A stretch of 64,000 nt of DNA, from contig NZ_LISW01000002.1 of the NCBI RefSeq assembly GCF_001905735.1, positions 186,001 to 250,000 on the forward strand, read 5' to 3'. The position numbers and the translations under genes were made by a program. This DNA comes from Streptomyces sp. CB01249. Lineage in GTDB: Bacteria; Actinomycetota; Actinomycetes; Streptomycetales; Streptomycetaceae. A model generated the notes under the pieces. It was given only the letters and a program-made list of their open reading frames with translations. It ran no database searches and was not told the origin of the DNA. Of the stretch, positions 8,545-15,943 are shown one piece after another (position 1 is the first letter of the stretch; each line of letters begins with the position of its first letter).

Positions 8545-9990
8545 ATGTCCCCCTCGGCCACCGCTCCGGTCGATGCCCCGACTCCCCAGCCGACCAACGG
8601 GCTGGACCGCTTCTTCAAGATCTCCGAGCGGAAGTCGTCGGTCGCCCGCGAGATCCGCGGCGGATTCGCGACCTTCTTCGCGATGGCCTACATCATCGTG
8701 CTGAACCCGATCATCCTGGGCAGCGCGAAGGACATGTACGGCCACCAGCTCGACGGCGGCCAGCTGGTCACCGCGACCGTGCTCACCGCCGCGTTCTCCA
8801 CGCTGCTCATGGGCGTCATCGGCAACGTGCCGATCGCGCTGGCCGCGGGCCTCGGCGTCAACACCGTCGTCGCCCTCCAGCTCGCCCCCCGGATGAGCTG
8901 GCCCGACGCCATGGGCATGGTGGTCCTCGCGGGCATCGTGGTCATGCTGCTCGTCGCGACCGGGCTCCGGGAGCGTGTGATGAACGCCGTACCGGGCTCG
9001 CTGCGCAAGGGCATCGCGATCGGCATCGGCCTGTTCATCCTGCTCATCGGCCTGGTCGACTCGGGCTTCGTCTCCCGCATCCCGGACGCCGCGCACACCA
9101 CCGTGCCGCTCCAGCTCGGCTCCGACGGCCACCTCAACGGCTGGCCGGTCCTGGTCTTCGTGCTGGGCGCGCTGCTCACCCTGATCCTGATCGTCCGCAA
9201 GGTGCCGGGCGCGATCCTGATCTCCATCGTGGCGATGACCGTCGTCGCGCTGATCATCGACGCGGTCGCGGACCTGCCGGGCGAGGCGTGGGGCCTGACC
9301 GTGCCGGAGTGGCCGGGCAACCCCGTGGCCACGCCGGACTTCGGGCTGCTGGGTCACTTCAGCCTGTTCGGCGGCTTCCACAAGGTCGGCGTGCTGACCG
9401 GCATCCTGTTCGTCTTCACCGTGCTGCTGTCCTGCTTCTTCGACGCGATGGGCACCATCCTCGGTGTCGGCGACGAGGCCAAGCTGACGGACGCCGACGG
9501 CAACTTCCCGGGCATCAACCGGGTGCTCTTCGTGGACGGTGTCGCGGTCGCCGCGGGCGGTGCGAGCTCCTCCTCCGCCTCGACCTGCTTCGTGGAGTCC
9601 ACGGCGGGCGTCGGCGAGGGCGCCCGTACGGGTCTGGCCAGCGTCGTCACGGGTCTGCTGTTCACGGTGGCGCTGTTCCTCACGCCGCTGGCGACCATGG
9701 TCCCCTCGCAGGCGGCGACCCCCGCCCTGCTGGCGGTGGGCTTCCTGATCATCGCGGGCTCGGTGCGGGACATCGACTGGAACGACTTCACGCTCGCGAT
9801 CCCGGCGTTCCTCGCGATGGTCATGATGCCGTTCACGTACTCGATCACCAACGGCATCGGCATCGGCTTCATCGCCTTCACCGTGCTGCGCCTGGCCTCC
9901 GGCCGGGGCCGCGAGGTGCCCGCCGCGATGTACGCGGTGTCGGCGGTCTTCGTCTTCTACTACATGATGCCGGCGCTCGGCCTCACGTAG
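8545..9990 (+). CDS. NCS2 family permease, AzgA-like purine transporter
   Basis: 481 aa, about 12-13 membrane helices. Family signatures include GLGVNTVVALQL, the FFDAMGTILGVGDEAKL segment in the middle, and SSSSASTCFVESTAGVGEGA. These fit the AzgA/GhxP guanine-hypoxanthine branch of NCS2, probably proton symport at the cytoplasmic membrane. The ATG at 8545 was chosen over an upstream TTG at 8512 because GAGG (8535-8538) lies at proper spacing. The 155-nt leader is AT-richer than its surroundings, and no purine riboswitch structure was recognised in it. Confidence 0.9.
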   Translation: MSPSATAPVDAPTPQPTNGLDRFFKISERKSSVAREIRGGFATFFAMAYIIVLNPIILGSAKDMYGHQLDGGQLVTATVLTAAFSTLLMGVIGNVPIALAAGLGVNTVVALQLAPRMSWPDAMGMVVLAGIVVMLLVATGLRERVMNAVPGSLRKGIAIGIGLFILLIGLVDSGFVSRIPDAAHTTVPLQLGSDGHLNGWPVLVFVLGALLTLILIVRKVPGAILISIVAMTVVALIIDAVADLPGEAWGLTVPEWPGNPVATPDFGLLGHFSLFGGFHKVGVLTGILFVFTVLLSCFFDAMGTILGVGDEAKLTDADGNFPGINRVLFVDGVAVAAGGASSSSASTCFVESTAGVGEGARTGLASVVTGLLFTVALFLTPLATMVPSQAATPALLAVGFLIIAGSVRDIDWNDFTLAIPAFLAMVMMPFTYSITNGIGIGFIAFTVLRLASGRGREVPAAMYAVSAVFVFYYMMPALGLT

Positions 9991-10017
9991 GGGCGGGGCG
10001 CGGCCCGGCCCCGGGGG

Positions 10018-10242
10018 TCAGTTGACCTCCTCGGCCGGTACGCCGTCCGCCGGGCAGAGCTTCTCCGGCCCGTAGAACTTCTCCGTCTCCTCGACGGCCG
10101 ACTGGAAGCGCTCGTCGAAGTCGTCGCGAATGAGCGTCCGGACCACATAGTCCTGGACGCTCATTCCGCGTTTTGCGGCATGCTGCTTGAGCCGGTCGAG
10201 CAGCTCACCGTCTATGCGCAGGCTGAGCACTGTCGATCCCAT
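10018..10242 (-). CDS. Ribbon-helix-helix DNA-binding protein
   Basis: 74 aa. The N-terminus (VLSLRIDGELLDRLKQHAAK) is a typical beta-strand plus helix of Arc/MetJ/CopG-type proteins, followed by a second helix with MSVQDYVVRTLIRDDF. Such small proteins are often antitoxins or autoregulators, but no toxin gene is adjacent. It lies convergent to the NCS2 permease and divergent from the MarR gene. Confidence 0.75.
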   Translation of the reverse strand: MGSTVLSLRIDGELLDRLKQHAAKRGMSVQDYVVRTLIRDDFDERFQSAVEETEKFYGPEKLCPADGVPAEEVN

Positions 10243-10400
10243 GCCAAGCAGGGTTACGCCCCACGGGCCCGCCGCGCGAGATTTTCCGCCGCCGGCTCAC
10301 TCGTTTGGGTGATCGATTGGTAAACCCGCCACGTTCACGCCCCGTGCCGATGCGGACGGGCGGAGTGATCTCCCTCTCGCGCGTGTACCACAAGTGGTCT

Positions 10401-10426
10401 TTAGGGTAGGTAATGAGTTACGCTAA
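10401..10426. promoter_or_regulatory. Imperfect dyad upstream of marR, possible MarR operator
   Basis: TTAG...CTAA ends flank an inner GTAA-TGAG-TTAC dyad; about 9 of 13 pairs match. It lies immediately before the marR ATG at 10432, the usual place for MarR autoregulation. Role inferred. Confidence 0.4.
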
Positions 10427-10431
10427 CAAAC

Positions 10432-10872
10432 ATGCCTGACCTGATCCACGACAGCGACAGTGCCGCCGCCGTGAGCTCCCTCCGTTCCGCCGTCATGCTG
10501 CTCGGCCGGCGCCTGAAGCATCAGCGCGTCGACGAGTCGCTGAGCCCGACCGAGATGTCGGTGCTCGGGACGCTCGCCCGTTGTGGTTCCGCCACGCCGG
10601 GTGAGCTGGCCCGCAAGGAGCACGTCCAGCCGCCGTCGATGACCCGCATCGTCGCGTTGCTGGAATCGAAGGGGCTGGTCAGGCTGGAACCGCACCCCGA
10701 TGACCGTCGTCAGAAGATGGTCAGCCAGACCGAGCAGGCCGAGGCCATGCTCGCCGAGAGCCGCAAGAAGCGGAACGCCTGGCTGACCACGCTCGCCGAG
10801 GGCCTGGACGAGGACGAGTGGGAGACGCTGCGCAACGCGGCGCCCGTGCTGGAGAAGCTCGCCCACCTGTGA
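10432..10872 (+). CDS. MarR family transcriptional regulator
   Basis: 146 aa with the MarR winged helix: PTEMSVLGTLARCGSATPGELARKEHVQPPSMTRIVALLE (helix-turn-helix) followed by wing residues EPHPDDRRQKMV. Ends in the usual dimerisation helix. It is transcribed just ahead of an MFS transporter gene, and MarR proteins commonly control such neighbours. A dyad lies against its start codon. Confidence 0.9.
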   Translation: MPDLIHDSDSAAAVSSLRSAVMLLGRRLKHQRVDESLSPTEMSVLGTLARCGSATPGELARKEHVQPPSMTRIVALLESKGLVRLEPHPDDRRQKMVSQTEQAEAMLAESRKKRNAWLTTLAEGLDEDEWETLRNAAPVLEKLAHL

Positions 10873-10945
10873 GAGCCGCGTCTCCGCGAGACGCGTCTCC
10901 GTCCCGTCGACCAGCAAGATGTCCACGCCGAGGAGGCGAACCCTT

Positions 10946-12280
10946 TTGAGTACGGGATCCGGAGCAGACTCCGCCCCCGCACCGACTTCCACCCACGAGA
11001 GCAAGACCGGCGGGACCTTCTCGTCGCTGAAGATCCGCAACTACCGCCTGTTCGCCACGGGCGCCGTGATCTCCAATACCGGTACCTGGATGTCCCGCAT
11101 CACGCAGGACTGGCTCGTGCTGAGCCTCACCGGGTCCGCCGCCGCCGTGGGCATCACCACGGCACTCCAGTTCCTCCCCATGCTGCTGTTCGGCCTGTAC
11201 GGCGGTGTCATCGCCGACCGGCTGCCGAAGCGCAAGCTCCTGCTCGTCAGCCAGGCCGCCCTGGGCGCCTGCGGTGTCGTGCTCGCCGTGCTCACGCTCT
11301 CCGGCGTGGTCCAGGTGTGGCACGTCTATCTGATCGCGTTCCTGCTCGGCATGGTCACCGTGGTCGACAACCCGGCCCGTCAGGCGTTCGTGTCCGAGAT
11401 GGTCGGCCCCGCGCAGCTGCGCAACGCGGTCAGCCTGAACTCGGCGAACTTCCAGTCGGCCCGGCTCATCGGTCCCGCCGTCGCGGGTGTGCTGATCACC
11501 ACGGTCGGCAGCGGCTGGGCCTTCATGTTCAACGGCCTGTCGTTCCTCGCCCCGCTCGTCGGCCTGATGATGATGCGGACGAGTGAGCTCCACAAGTCCG
11601 TCGTCGTGCCGCGCGCGAAGGGTCAGCTCCGCGAGGGGCTGCGGTACGTCTCCGGGCGCCCCGAGCTGATCTGGCCGATCGTCCTGGTCGGCTTCGTCGG
11701 CACCTTCGGCTTCAACTTCCCGATCTGGCTGACGGCCTTCGCGGACGAGATCTTCCACGGCGGCGCCGGGATGTACTCGTTCTTCAACATCCTCATGGCC
11801 GCCGGCTCCCTGGCCGGCGCCCTGCTCGCCGCCCGCCGCCGCTCCTCGCGGCTGCGGATGCTGGTCGCCGCCGGTACGGCGTTCGGCCTGCTGGAGATCA
11901 TCGCGGCGCTCGCGCCGAACGTCTGGATCTTCGCGGTCCTGCTCGTCCCGATCGGGATGATCGGCCTGACGACCAACATCAGCGCCAACACCAGCGTCCA
12001 GATGGCGTCCGACCCGGCCATGCGCGGCCGTGTGATGAGCCTCTACATGATGGTCTTCGCCGGGGGTACGCCGGTGGGCGCCCCGATCGTCGGCTGGATC
12101 AGCGACGCGTACGGCGCCCGCACCGGCATGGTGGTCGGCGGCGCGCTGTCCCTCGCGGCGGCGGTCGGCATCGGCGTGATCCTGGCCCGCCTCGGCGGCC
12201 TGCGCCTCAAGGTGGACCTGCGCCCGGGCCGCCCGCACGTCCGCTTCGTCCCGCGCGAACAGCTGGCCACGGCGGCGTAG
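10946..12280 (+). CDS. MFS transporter (12-helix drug-efflux type)
   Basis: 444 aa. About twelve membrane helices with the motif A-like loop GGVIADRLPKRKLL between helices 2 and 3 and NTGTWMSRITQDWLVLSLTG in helix 1, typical of enterobactin/tetracycline-like MFS exporters. The TTG at 10946 was chosen because AGGAGG (10931-10936) lies 9 nt upstream; an in-frame ATG at 10919 has no such site. It follows marR by 73 nt, so it is a likely target of that regulator. Substrate unknown. Confidence 0.85.
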   Translation: MSTGSGADSAPAPTSTHESKTGGTFSSLKIRNYRLFATGAVISNTGTWMSRITQDWLVLSLTGSAAAVGITTALQFLPMLLFGLYGGVIADRLPKRKLLLVSQAALGACGVVLAVLTLSGVVQVWHVYLIAFLLGMVTVVDNPARQAFVSEMVGPAQLRNAVSLNSANFQSARLIGPAVAGVLITTVGSGWAFMFNGLSFLAPLVGLMMMRTSELHKSVVVPRAKGQLREGLRYVSGRPELIWPIVLVGFVGTFGFNFPIWLTAFADEIFHGGAGMYSFFNILMAAGSLAGALLAARRRSSRLRMLVAAGTAFGLLEIIAALAPNVWIFAVLLVPIGMIGLTTNISANTSVQMASDPAMRGRVMSLYMMVFAGGTPVGAPIVGWISDAYGARTGMVVGGALSLAAAVGIGVILARLGGLRLKVDLRPGRPHVRFVPREQLATAA

Positions 12281-12302
12281 AGGTTACGCCCGCACGCGAC
12301 TA

Positions 12303-12340
12303 CGCGGCCCCGCGCCCGGGTTCTCCGGGGCGGGGCCGCG
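12303..12340 (+). terminator. Hairpin terminator after the MFS gene
   Basis: Perfect 10-bp arms CGCGGCCCCG and CGGGGCCGCG around an 18-nt loop, 23 nt after the MFS stop codon, followed by TCGCGTT. Confidence 0.6.
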
Positions 12341-12377
12341 TCGCGTTCACGTAGGCCGGGGCGGTTACGCTCGTCGG

Positions 12378-12464
12378 GTGGACCCGAAGACCAGAAACCG
12401 CATCATGGCGGCCGTGCTCGTACTGATGTTCGCTGTTGTCGCCGTGGCGGCCGCCGTCGGCTGA
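12378..12464 (+). CDS. 28-aa single-helix membrane peptide
   Basis: The GTG-started frame begins VDPKTRNRIM and continues as one hydrophobic helix rich in Val, Ala and Leu before stopping. A short basic head plus one hydrophobic helix fits a small inner-membrane protein with the N-terminus inside. I recall similar very short conserved proteins in streptomycetes but cannot name a function. No strong ribosome binding site is visible. It lies convergent to the aldo/keto reductase gene. Confidence 0.5.
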   Translation: MDPKTRNRIMAAVLVLMFAVVAVAAAVG

Positions 12465-12474
12465 CGGGCGGCTT

Positions 12475-13470
12475 CTACCAGGCGAAGTTCTCCGGCGACG
12501 GGCCCGGGCCGGGGAAGATCTCCTCCAGCGCGTCCAGCACCTCCGCCGACAGCTCCAGCTCCACCGCGCGCAGCGCCGAGTCGAGCTGCTCGCGCGTGCG
12601 CGGGCCGGAGATCGGGCCGGTGATCCCTGGCCGCGTCAGCAGCCAGGCGAGGCCCACCTCACCGGGCTCCAGGCCGTGCTTGTCGAGCAGGTCCTCGTAC
12701 GCCTGGATCTGCGCCCGGACCTTCGGGTCGGCCAGCGCGTCGCCGGAGCGGCCGGAGGTGGAGCGGGCGCCGCCGCCCTCGCGCTCCTTGCGGAGGGCGC
12801 CGCCGAGGAGGCCGCCGTGCAGCGGCGACCACGGGATGACGCCGAGGCCGTACTCCTGGGAGGCCGGGATGACCTCCATCTCGGCGCCGCGCTCCATCAG
12901 GTTGTAGATGCACTGCTCGCTGACCAGGCCGTAGCTGCCGCGCTGCCGGGCGCGCTCGTTGGCCTGGGCGATCTTGTAGCCGGAGAAGTTCGAGGAACCG
13001 GCGTACAGGATCTTGCCCTGCTGGATCAGTACGTCGATGGCCTGCCAGATCTCCTCGATCGGGGTGTCCCGGTCGACGTGGTGGAACTGGTACAGGTCGA
13101 TGTGGTCCGTCTGGAGCCGCTTCAGGCTGGCGTCGACGGCCCGGCGGATGTTGACGGCGGACAGCTTGTCGTGGTTCGGCCACGCCTCGCCGTCGGCGCC
13201 CATGTTGCCGTAGACCTTGGTGGCGAGCACGACCTTGTCGCGGCGGTCGCCGCCCTTGGCGAACCAGGTGCCGAGGATCTCCTCGGTGCGGCCCTTGTTC
13301 TCGCCCCAGCCGTAGACGTTCGCGGTGTCGAAGAAGTTGACGCCGGCGTCCAGCGCGGCGTCCATGAGGTCGTGACTGTCGCTCTCGTTGGTCTGGGGGC
13401 CGAAGTTCATCGTCCCCAGGACGAGGCGGCTTACCTTGAGTCCGGTGCGTCCGAGCTGCGTGTACTTCAT
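12475..13470 (-). CDS. Aldo/keto reductase
   Basis: 331 aa, a (beta/alpha)8 NADPH-dependent reductase of the potassium-channel-beta-like branch. Begins MKYTQLGRTGLKVSRLVLGT, with the catalytic Asp-Tyr region FFDTANVYGWGENKGRTEEILG, and a C-terminal helix LDALEEIFPGPG. ATG at 13470 chosen because homologs start exactly at this beta-hairpin; the frame runs further upstream without family similarity. A perfect 18-bp palindrome lies just upstream. Substrate unknown. Confidence 0.9.
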   Translation of the reverse strand: MKYTQLGRTGLKVSRLVLGTMNFGPQTNESDSHDLMDAALDAGVNFFDTANVYGWGENKGRTEEILGTWFAKGGDRRDKVVLATKVYGNMGADGEAWPNHDKLSAVNIRRAVDASLKRLQTDHIDLYQFHHVDRDTPIEEIWQAIDVLIQQGKILYAGSSNFSGYKIAQANERARQRGSYGLVSEQCIYNLMERGAEMEVIPASQEYGLGVIPWSPLHGGLLGGALRKEREGGGARSTSGRSGDALADPKVRAQIQAYEDLLDKHGLEPGEVGLAWLLTRPGITGPISGPRTREQLDSALRAVELELSAEVLDALEEIFPGPGPSPENFAW

Positions 13471-13487
13471 GGACCCCAAGCCAACTC

Positions 13488-13505
13488 CTTCGAGCGCGCT
13501 CGAAG
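13488..13505. promoter_or_regulatory. Perfect 18-bp palindrome, probable operator of the aldo/keto reductase
   Basis: CTTCGAGCGCGCTCGAAG is its own reverse complement and lies 17 nt upstream of the reductase start. Size and symmetry suit a dimeric repressor; which one is unknown. Confidence 0.5.
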
Positions 13506-13520
13506 CAAGCGTGTGTCCGC

Positions 13521-14489
13521 CTAGGCCGTCGCGAACCGGTCCAGTGCCGTGAGGATCGCCCGGCTCGTCGCCGCCCCGCCCAGGTGCCCCGCGTCCTCGA
13601 TCACCGTCAGCTCCGCGTCCGGCCACGCCCGGGCCAGCTCCCACGCCGTGCCCAGCGGCCCGCCCATGTCCCGCCGTCCGTGCACCAGCACCCCGGGAAT
13701 CCCGGCCAGCCGCCCCGCGTCCCGGATCAGCTGCCCCTCCTCCAGCCAGGCGCCGTGCGAGAAGTAGTGCGAGCAGATCCGCACCAGCGCCTCCCGCGCC
13801 CGGCCGGGCCGCCCGCTGTACGGGGGAGGGCCCGTGTACGCCTCGCCGGACAGCACCGCGTCCTCCCAGGCGCACCACTCCGCCGTCGCCCGCGCCCGTA
13901 CCGCCGGATCGGGGTCCGCGGTGCGCCGGGCGTACGCGGCGAGCACGTCCGGGGTCGCGTCGCTCGCGGCCTCCGGGACGTGGGCCCGGAAGCGGTCCCG
14001 CGCCTCCGGGTAGAAGAGTCCGGCGCCCCGGTACAGCCAGTCGATCTCGGATCGCCGGGTCGTGGTCACCGCCGGGATCACGATCTCGGTGACCCGCTCC
14101 GGGTGCCGCTCGGCGTACGCCAGGATCAGCGTGGAGCCCCAGGACCCCCCGTACAGCAGCCAGCGGTCGACGCCGAGGTGTGCGCGGAGGCGTTCCATGT
14201 CGGCGACCAGGTGGTCCGTGGTGTTGTGCCGCAGATCGACGGCCGGGTCGCTGGCGTGCGGCGTCGAGCGGCCGCAGTTGCGCTGGTCGAAGAGGACGAC
14301 GCGGTAGCGCTCCGGGTCGAAGTACTGCCGGGGCCGCTCGGTGCAGCCGGAGCCGGGGCCGCCGTGGACGACGAGGGCGGGCTTCCCGGCGGGGTTGCCG
14401 CAGACCTCCCAGTAGATGCGGTTGCCGTCGCCGACGTCGAGCAGACCGTGGTCGTGGGGCTCGATCGGGGGGTATTTCTCGTCGCGCAT
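13521..14489 (-). CDS. pip: Proline iminopeptidase (prolyl aminopeptidase)
   Basis: 322 aa, alpha/beta-hydrolase of peptidase family S33. The oxyanion motif HGGPGSGC (42-49), the FDQRNCGRSTPH segment typical of prolyl iminopeptidases, and the nucleophile elbow GGSWGST with S116 are all present. The catalytic Asp lies near VHGRRDM and the His near EDAGHLGG close to the end. It releases N-terminal proline from peptides in the cytoplasm. ATG at 14489 fits the family N-terminus (IEPHDHGLLDVGDGNRIYWE). Divergent from the cupin gene. Confidence 0.9.
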   Translation of the reverse strand: MRDEKYPPIEPHDHGLLDVGDGNRIYWEVCGNPAGKPALVVHGGPGSGCTERPRQYFDPERYRVVLFDQRNCGRSTPHASDPAVDLRHNTTDHLVADMERLRAHLGVDRWLLYGGSWGSTLILAYAERHPERVTEIVIPAVTTTRRSEIDWLYRGAGLFYPEARDRFRAHVPEAASDATPDVLAAYARRTADPDPAVRARATAEWCAWEDAVLSGEAYTGPPPYSGRPGRAREALVRICSHYFSHGAWLEEGQLIRDAGRLAGIPGVLVHGRRDMGGPLGTAWELARAWPDAELTVIEDAGHLGGAATSRAILTALDRFATA

Positions 14490-14553
14490 GACGCGGTGTC
14501 TCCTCGCTCGGCAGCGGTACAGCTTAGGGGTACGCGGTCGTAGCCTGGGCGGC

Positions 14554-15045
14554 GTGAACGCGACTCCCGAGGTGCTGGCCGTACTGGACGAACTGCTCGC
14601 CGCCGCGGGCCCCGAGGACCGGGGCGCCCTGTGGCAGCTCGACCGGCAGGGGAGGGAGCTGGACGCGAACCTCGTGCGGCTGCCGCCGGGCGCGGAGGTC
14701 GGGGAGCACCAGGAGGACGTGCTCGATGTGCTGCTGGTCGTTCTCGCGGGCGGCGGCCGGATCGTGCCCGGCGACGGTTCCGCGCCGCTGACGCTGGCCC
14801 CGAGCACGGTGACGTGGCTGCCCCGCACCTCGCGCCGCTCCGTGACGGCGGGTCCGGACGGCCTCGCCTATCTGACGGTGCACCGCCGCCGCCCCGGCCT
14901 GACGCTCAAGCCGACGGTGTACGCGCAGGAGGGCGGCGAGGCGCCCTGCGCGCTGGACCGGGTGTGCCCGGAGTGCGGGCGGATGTCCCCGGAGTCGGCG
15001 CCGGTCTTCTGCAGCGCGTGCGGGGAGCGGTTCCCGGGGCGGTGA
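14554..15045 (+). CDS. Cupin-fold protein with C-terminal zinc ribbon
   Basis: 163 aa from a GTG start. The first ~115 residues form a small beta-barrel-like region with LPPGAEVGEHQEDVLDVLLVV, typical of RmlC-like cupins. The C-terminus adds a zinc-ribbon pattern CPECGRM...FCSACGERF. No classic HxH metal triad is obvious in the cupin part. It might sense or buffer a ligand, but the function is unknown. It shares a 64-nt divergent promoter region with the peptidase gene. Confidence 0.65.
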   Translation: MNATPEVLAVLDELLAAAGPEDRGALWQLDRQGRELDANLVRLPPGAEVGEHQEDVLDVLLVVLAGGGRIVPGDGSAPLTLAPSTVTWLPRTSRRSVTAGPDGLAYLTVHRRRPGLTLKPTVYAQEGGEAPCALDRVCPECGRMSPESAPVFCSACGERFPGR

Positions 15046-15057
15046 GCGGGTCCCGGC

Positions 15058-15834
15058 TCACAGGTGGCGGTCGAAGAAGTCCAGGCTGAGGCGTACGGGC
15101 TCCCGCAGATCCGCGCCCACGAAGCAGTGACCGGCCCCCGGTACGACGACGAGCTCGGTGGTGGCGCCCGCCGCGGTGAGCGCGGCCGCGAGCGCGCGGC
15201 TCTGGTCGCACGGGACGAGCCGGTCCGCGTCGCCGTGCACGAGCAGCGTGGGCGGGGCCGCCGCGGAGACGTGGGCCAGCGGCCCGGCCAGCCTGCGGGC
15301 CTCCTCCTGCTGGGCGGCCTCCGGTCCGAGGAGCAGGCTCTCCGGTGAGCCGGGGTCGCGCCCCTGGGTGGTGAGGTCGCTGGGCGCGTACCACGCCACG
15401 ACCGCCTGAACCTCAGAATCGGGCTCCGCGTCCCGCCGGTCGAGCCCCAGCACGGCGGCGAGGTGGCCGCCCGCCGACTCGCCCCAGGCCCCGAACCGCG
15501 CGGGGTCCAGCCCCGCTTCCGGCGCGAGGCGGCGCAGGGCGGCGACGGCCGCGCGGACGTCGTCACGCTGGGCGGGGTAGTGCGCCTCGCCGCTGAACCG
15601 GTACTGGACGGTGGCCACGGCGTACCCGGCGGCCAGCGCGGCGCCGACCGGGTCCGCGACGCCCAGCCAGGAATCGCCGACCCGGGGCGACCCGGCGCGC
15701 CAGGCGCCGCCGTGGATCCAGACGAGCAGTGGCACGGGCCCGGGGGCGTCGGCGGGCACGGTCAGGTCGAGGAGCAGCGGACGGTAGCCGTCGATCCGGG
15801 CGAAGACGACGTCCCGGTACTCGACCCGATTCAT
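15058..15834 (-). CDS. Alpha/beta hydrolase, carboxylesterase/BD-FAE-like
   Basis: 258 aa. HGGAW oxyanion motif (41-45), nucleophile elbow GAWGESAGG with S120, a HGDADRLVP segment carrying the likely acid, and GAGHCF near the end with the His. This matches the hormone-sensitive-lipase/BD-FAE esterases acting on small esters. ATG at 15834 chosen by the family N-terminus. Nothing in the neighbourhood shows the substrate. Cytoplasmic, no signal peptide. Confidence 0.85.
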   Translation of the reverse strand: MNRVEYRDVVFARIDGYRPLLLDLTVPADAPGPVPLLVWIHGGAWRAGSPRVGDSWLGVADPVGAALAAGYAVATVQYRFSGEAHYPAQRDDVRAAVAALRRLAPEAGLDPARFGAWGESAGGHLAAVLGLDRRDAEPDSEVQAVVAWYAPSDLTTQGRDPGSPESLLLGPEAAQQEEARRLAGPLAHVSAAAPPTLLVHGDADRLVPCDQSRALAAALTAAGATTELVVVPGAGHCFVGADLREPVRLSLDFFDRHL

Positions 15835-15943
15835 GACGTCCTCCGCTGCTCGGCTGCGGCCGAACCTAGCCTCCCCGCTCCCTTGCGCGCAAATGCTCGC
15901 CATCCGTGAGCAAAAAACACGCAAGGGGGCGCAGATTTTGGTG

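Noticed and set aside
9994..10013. Terminator between the NCS2 permease and the ribbon-helix-helix gene
   Set aside because: Only 6-bp arms (CGGGGC/GCCCCG) in very GC-rich sequence; not distinguishable from chance.
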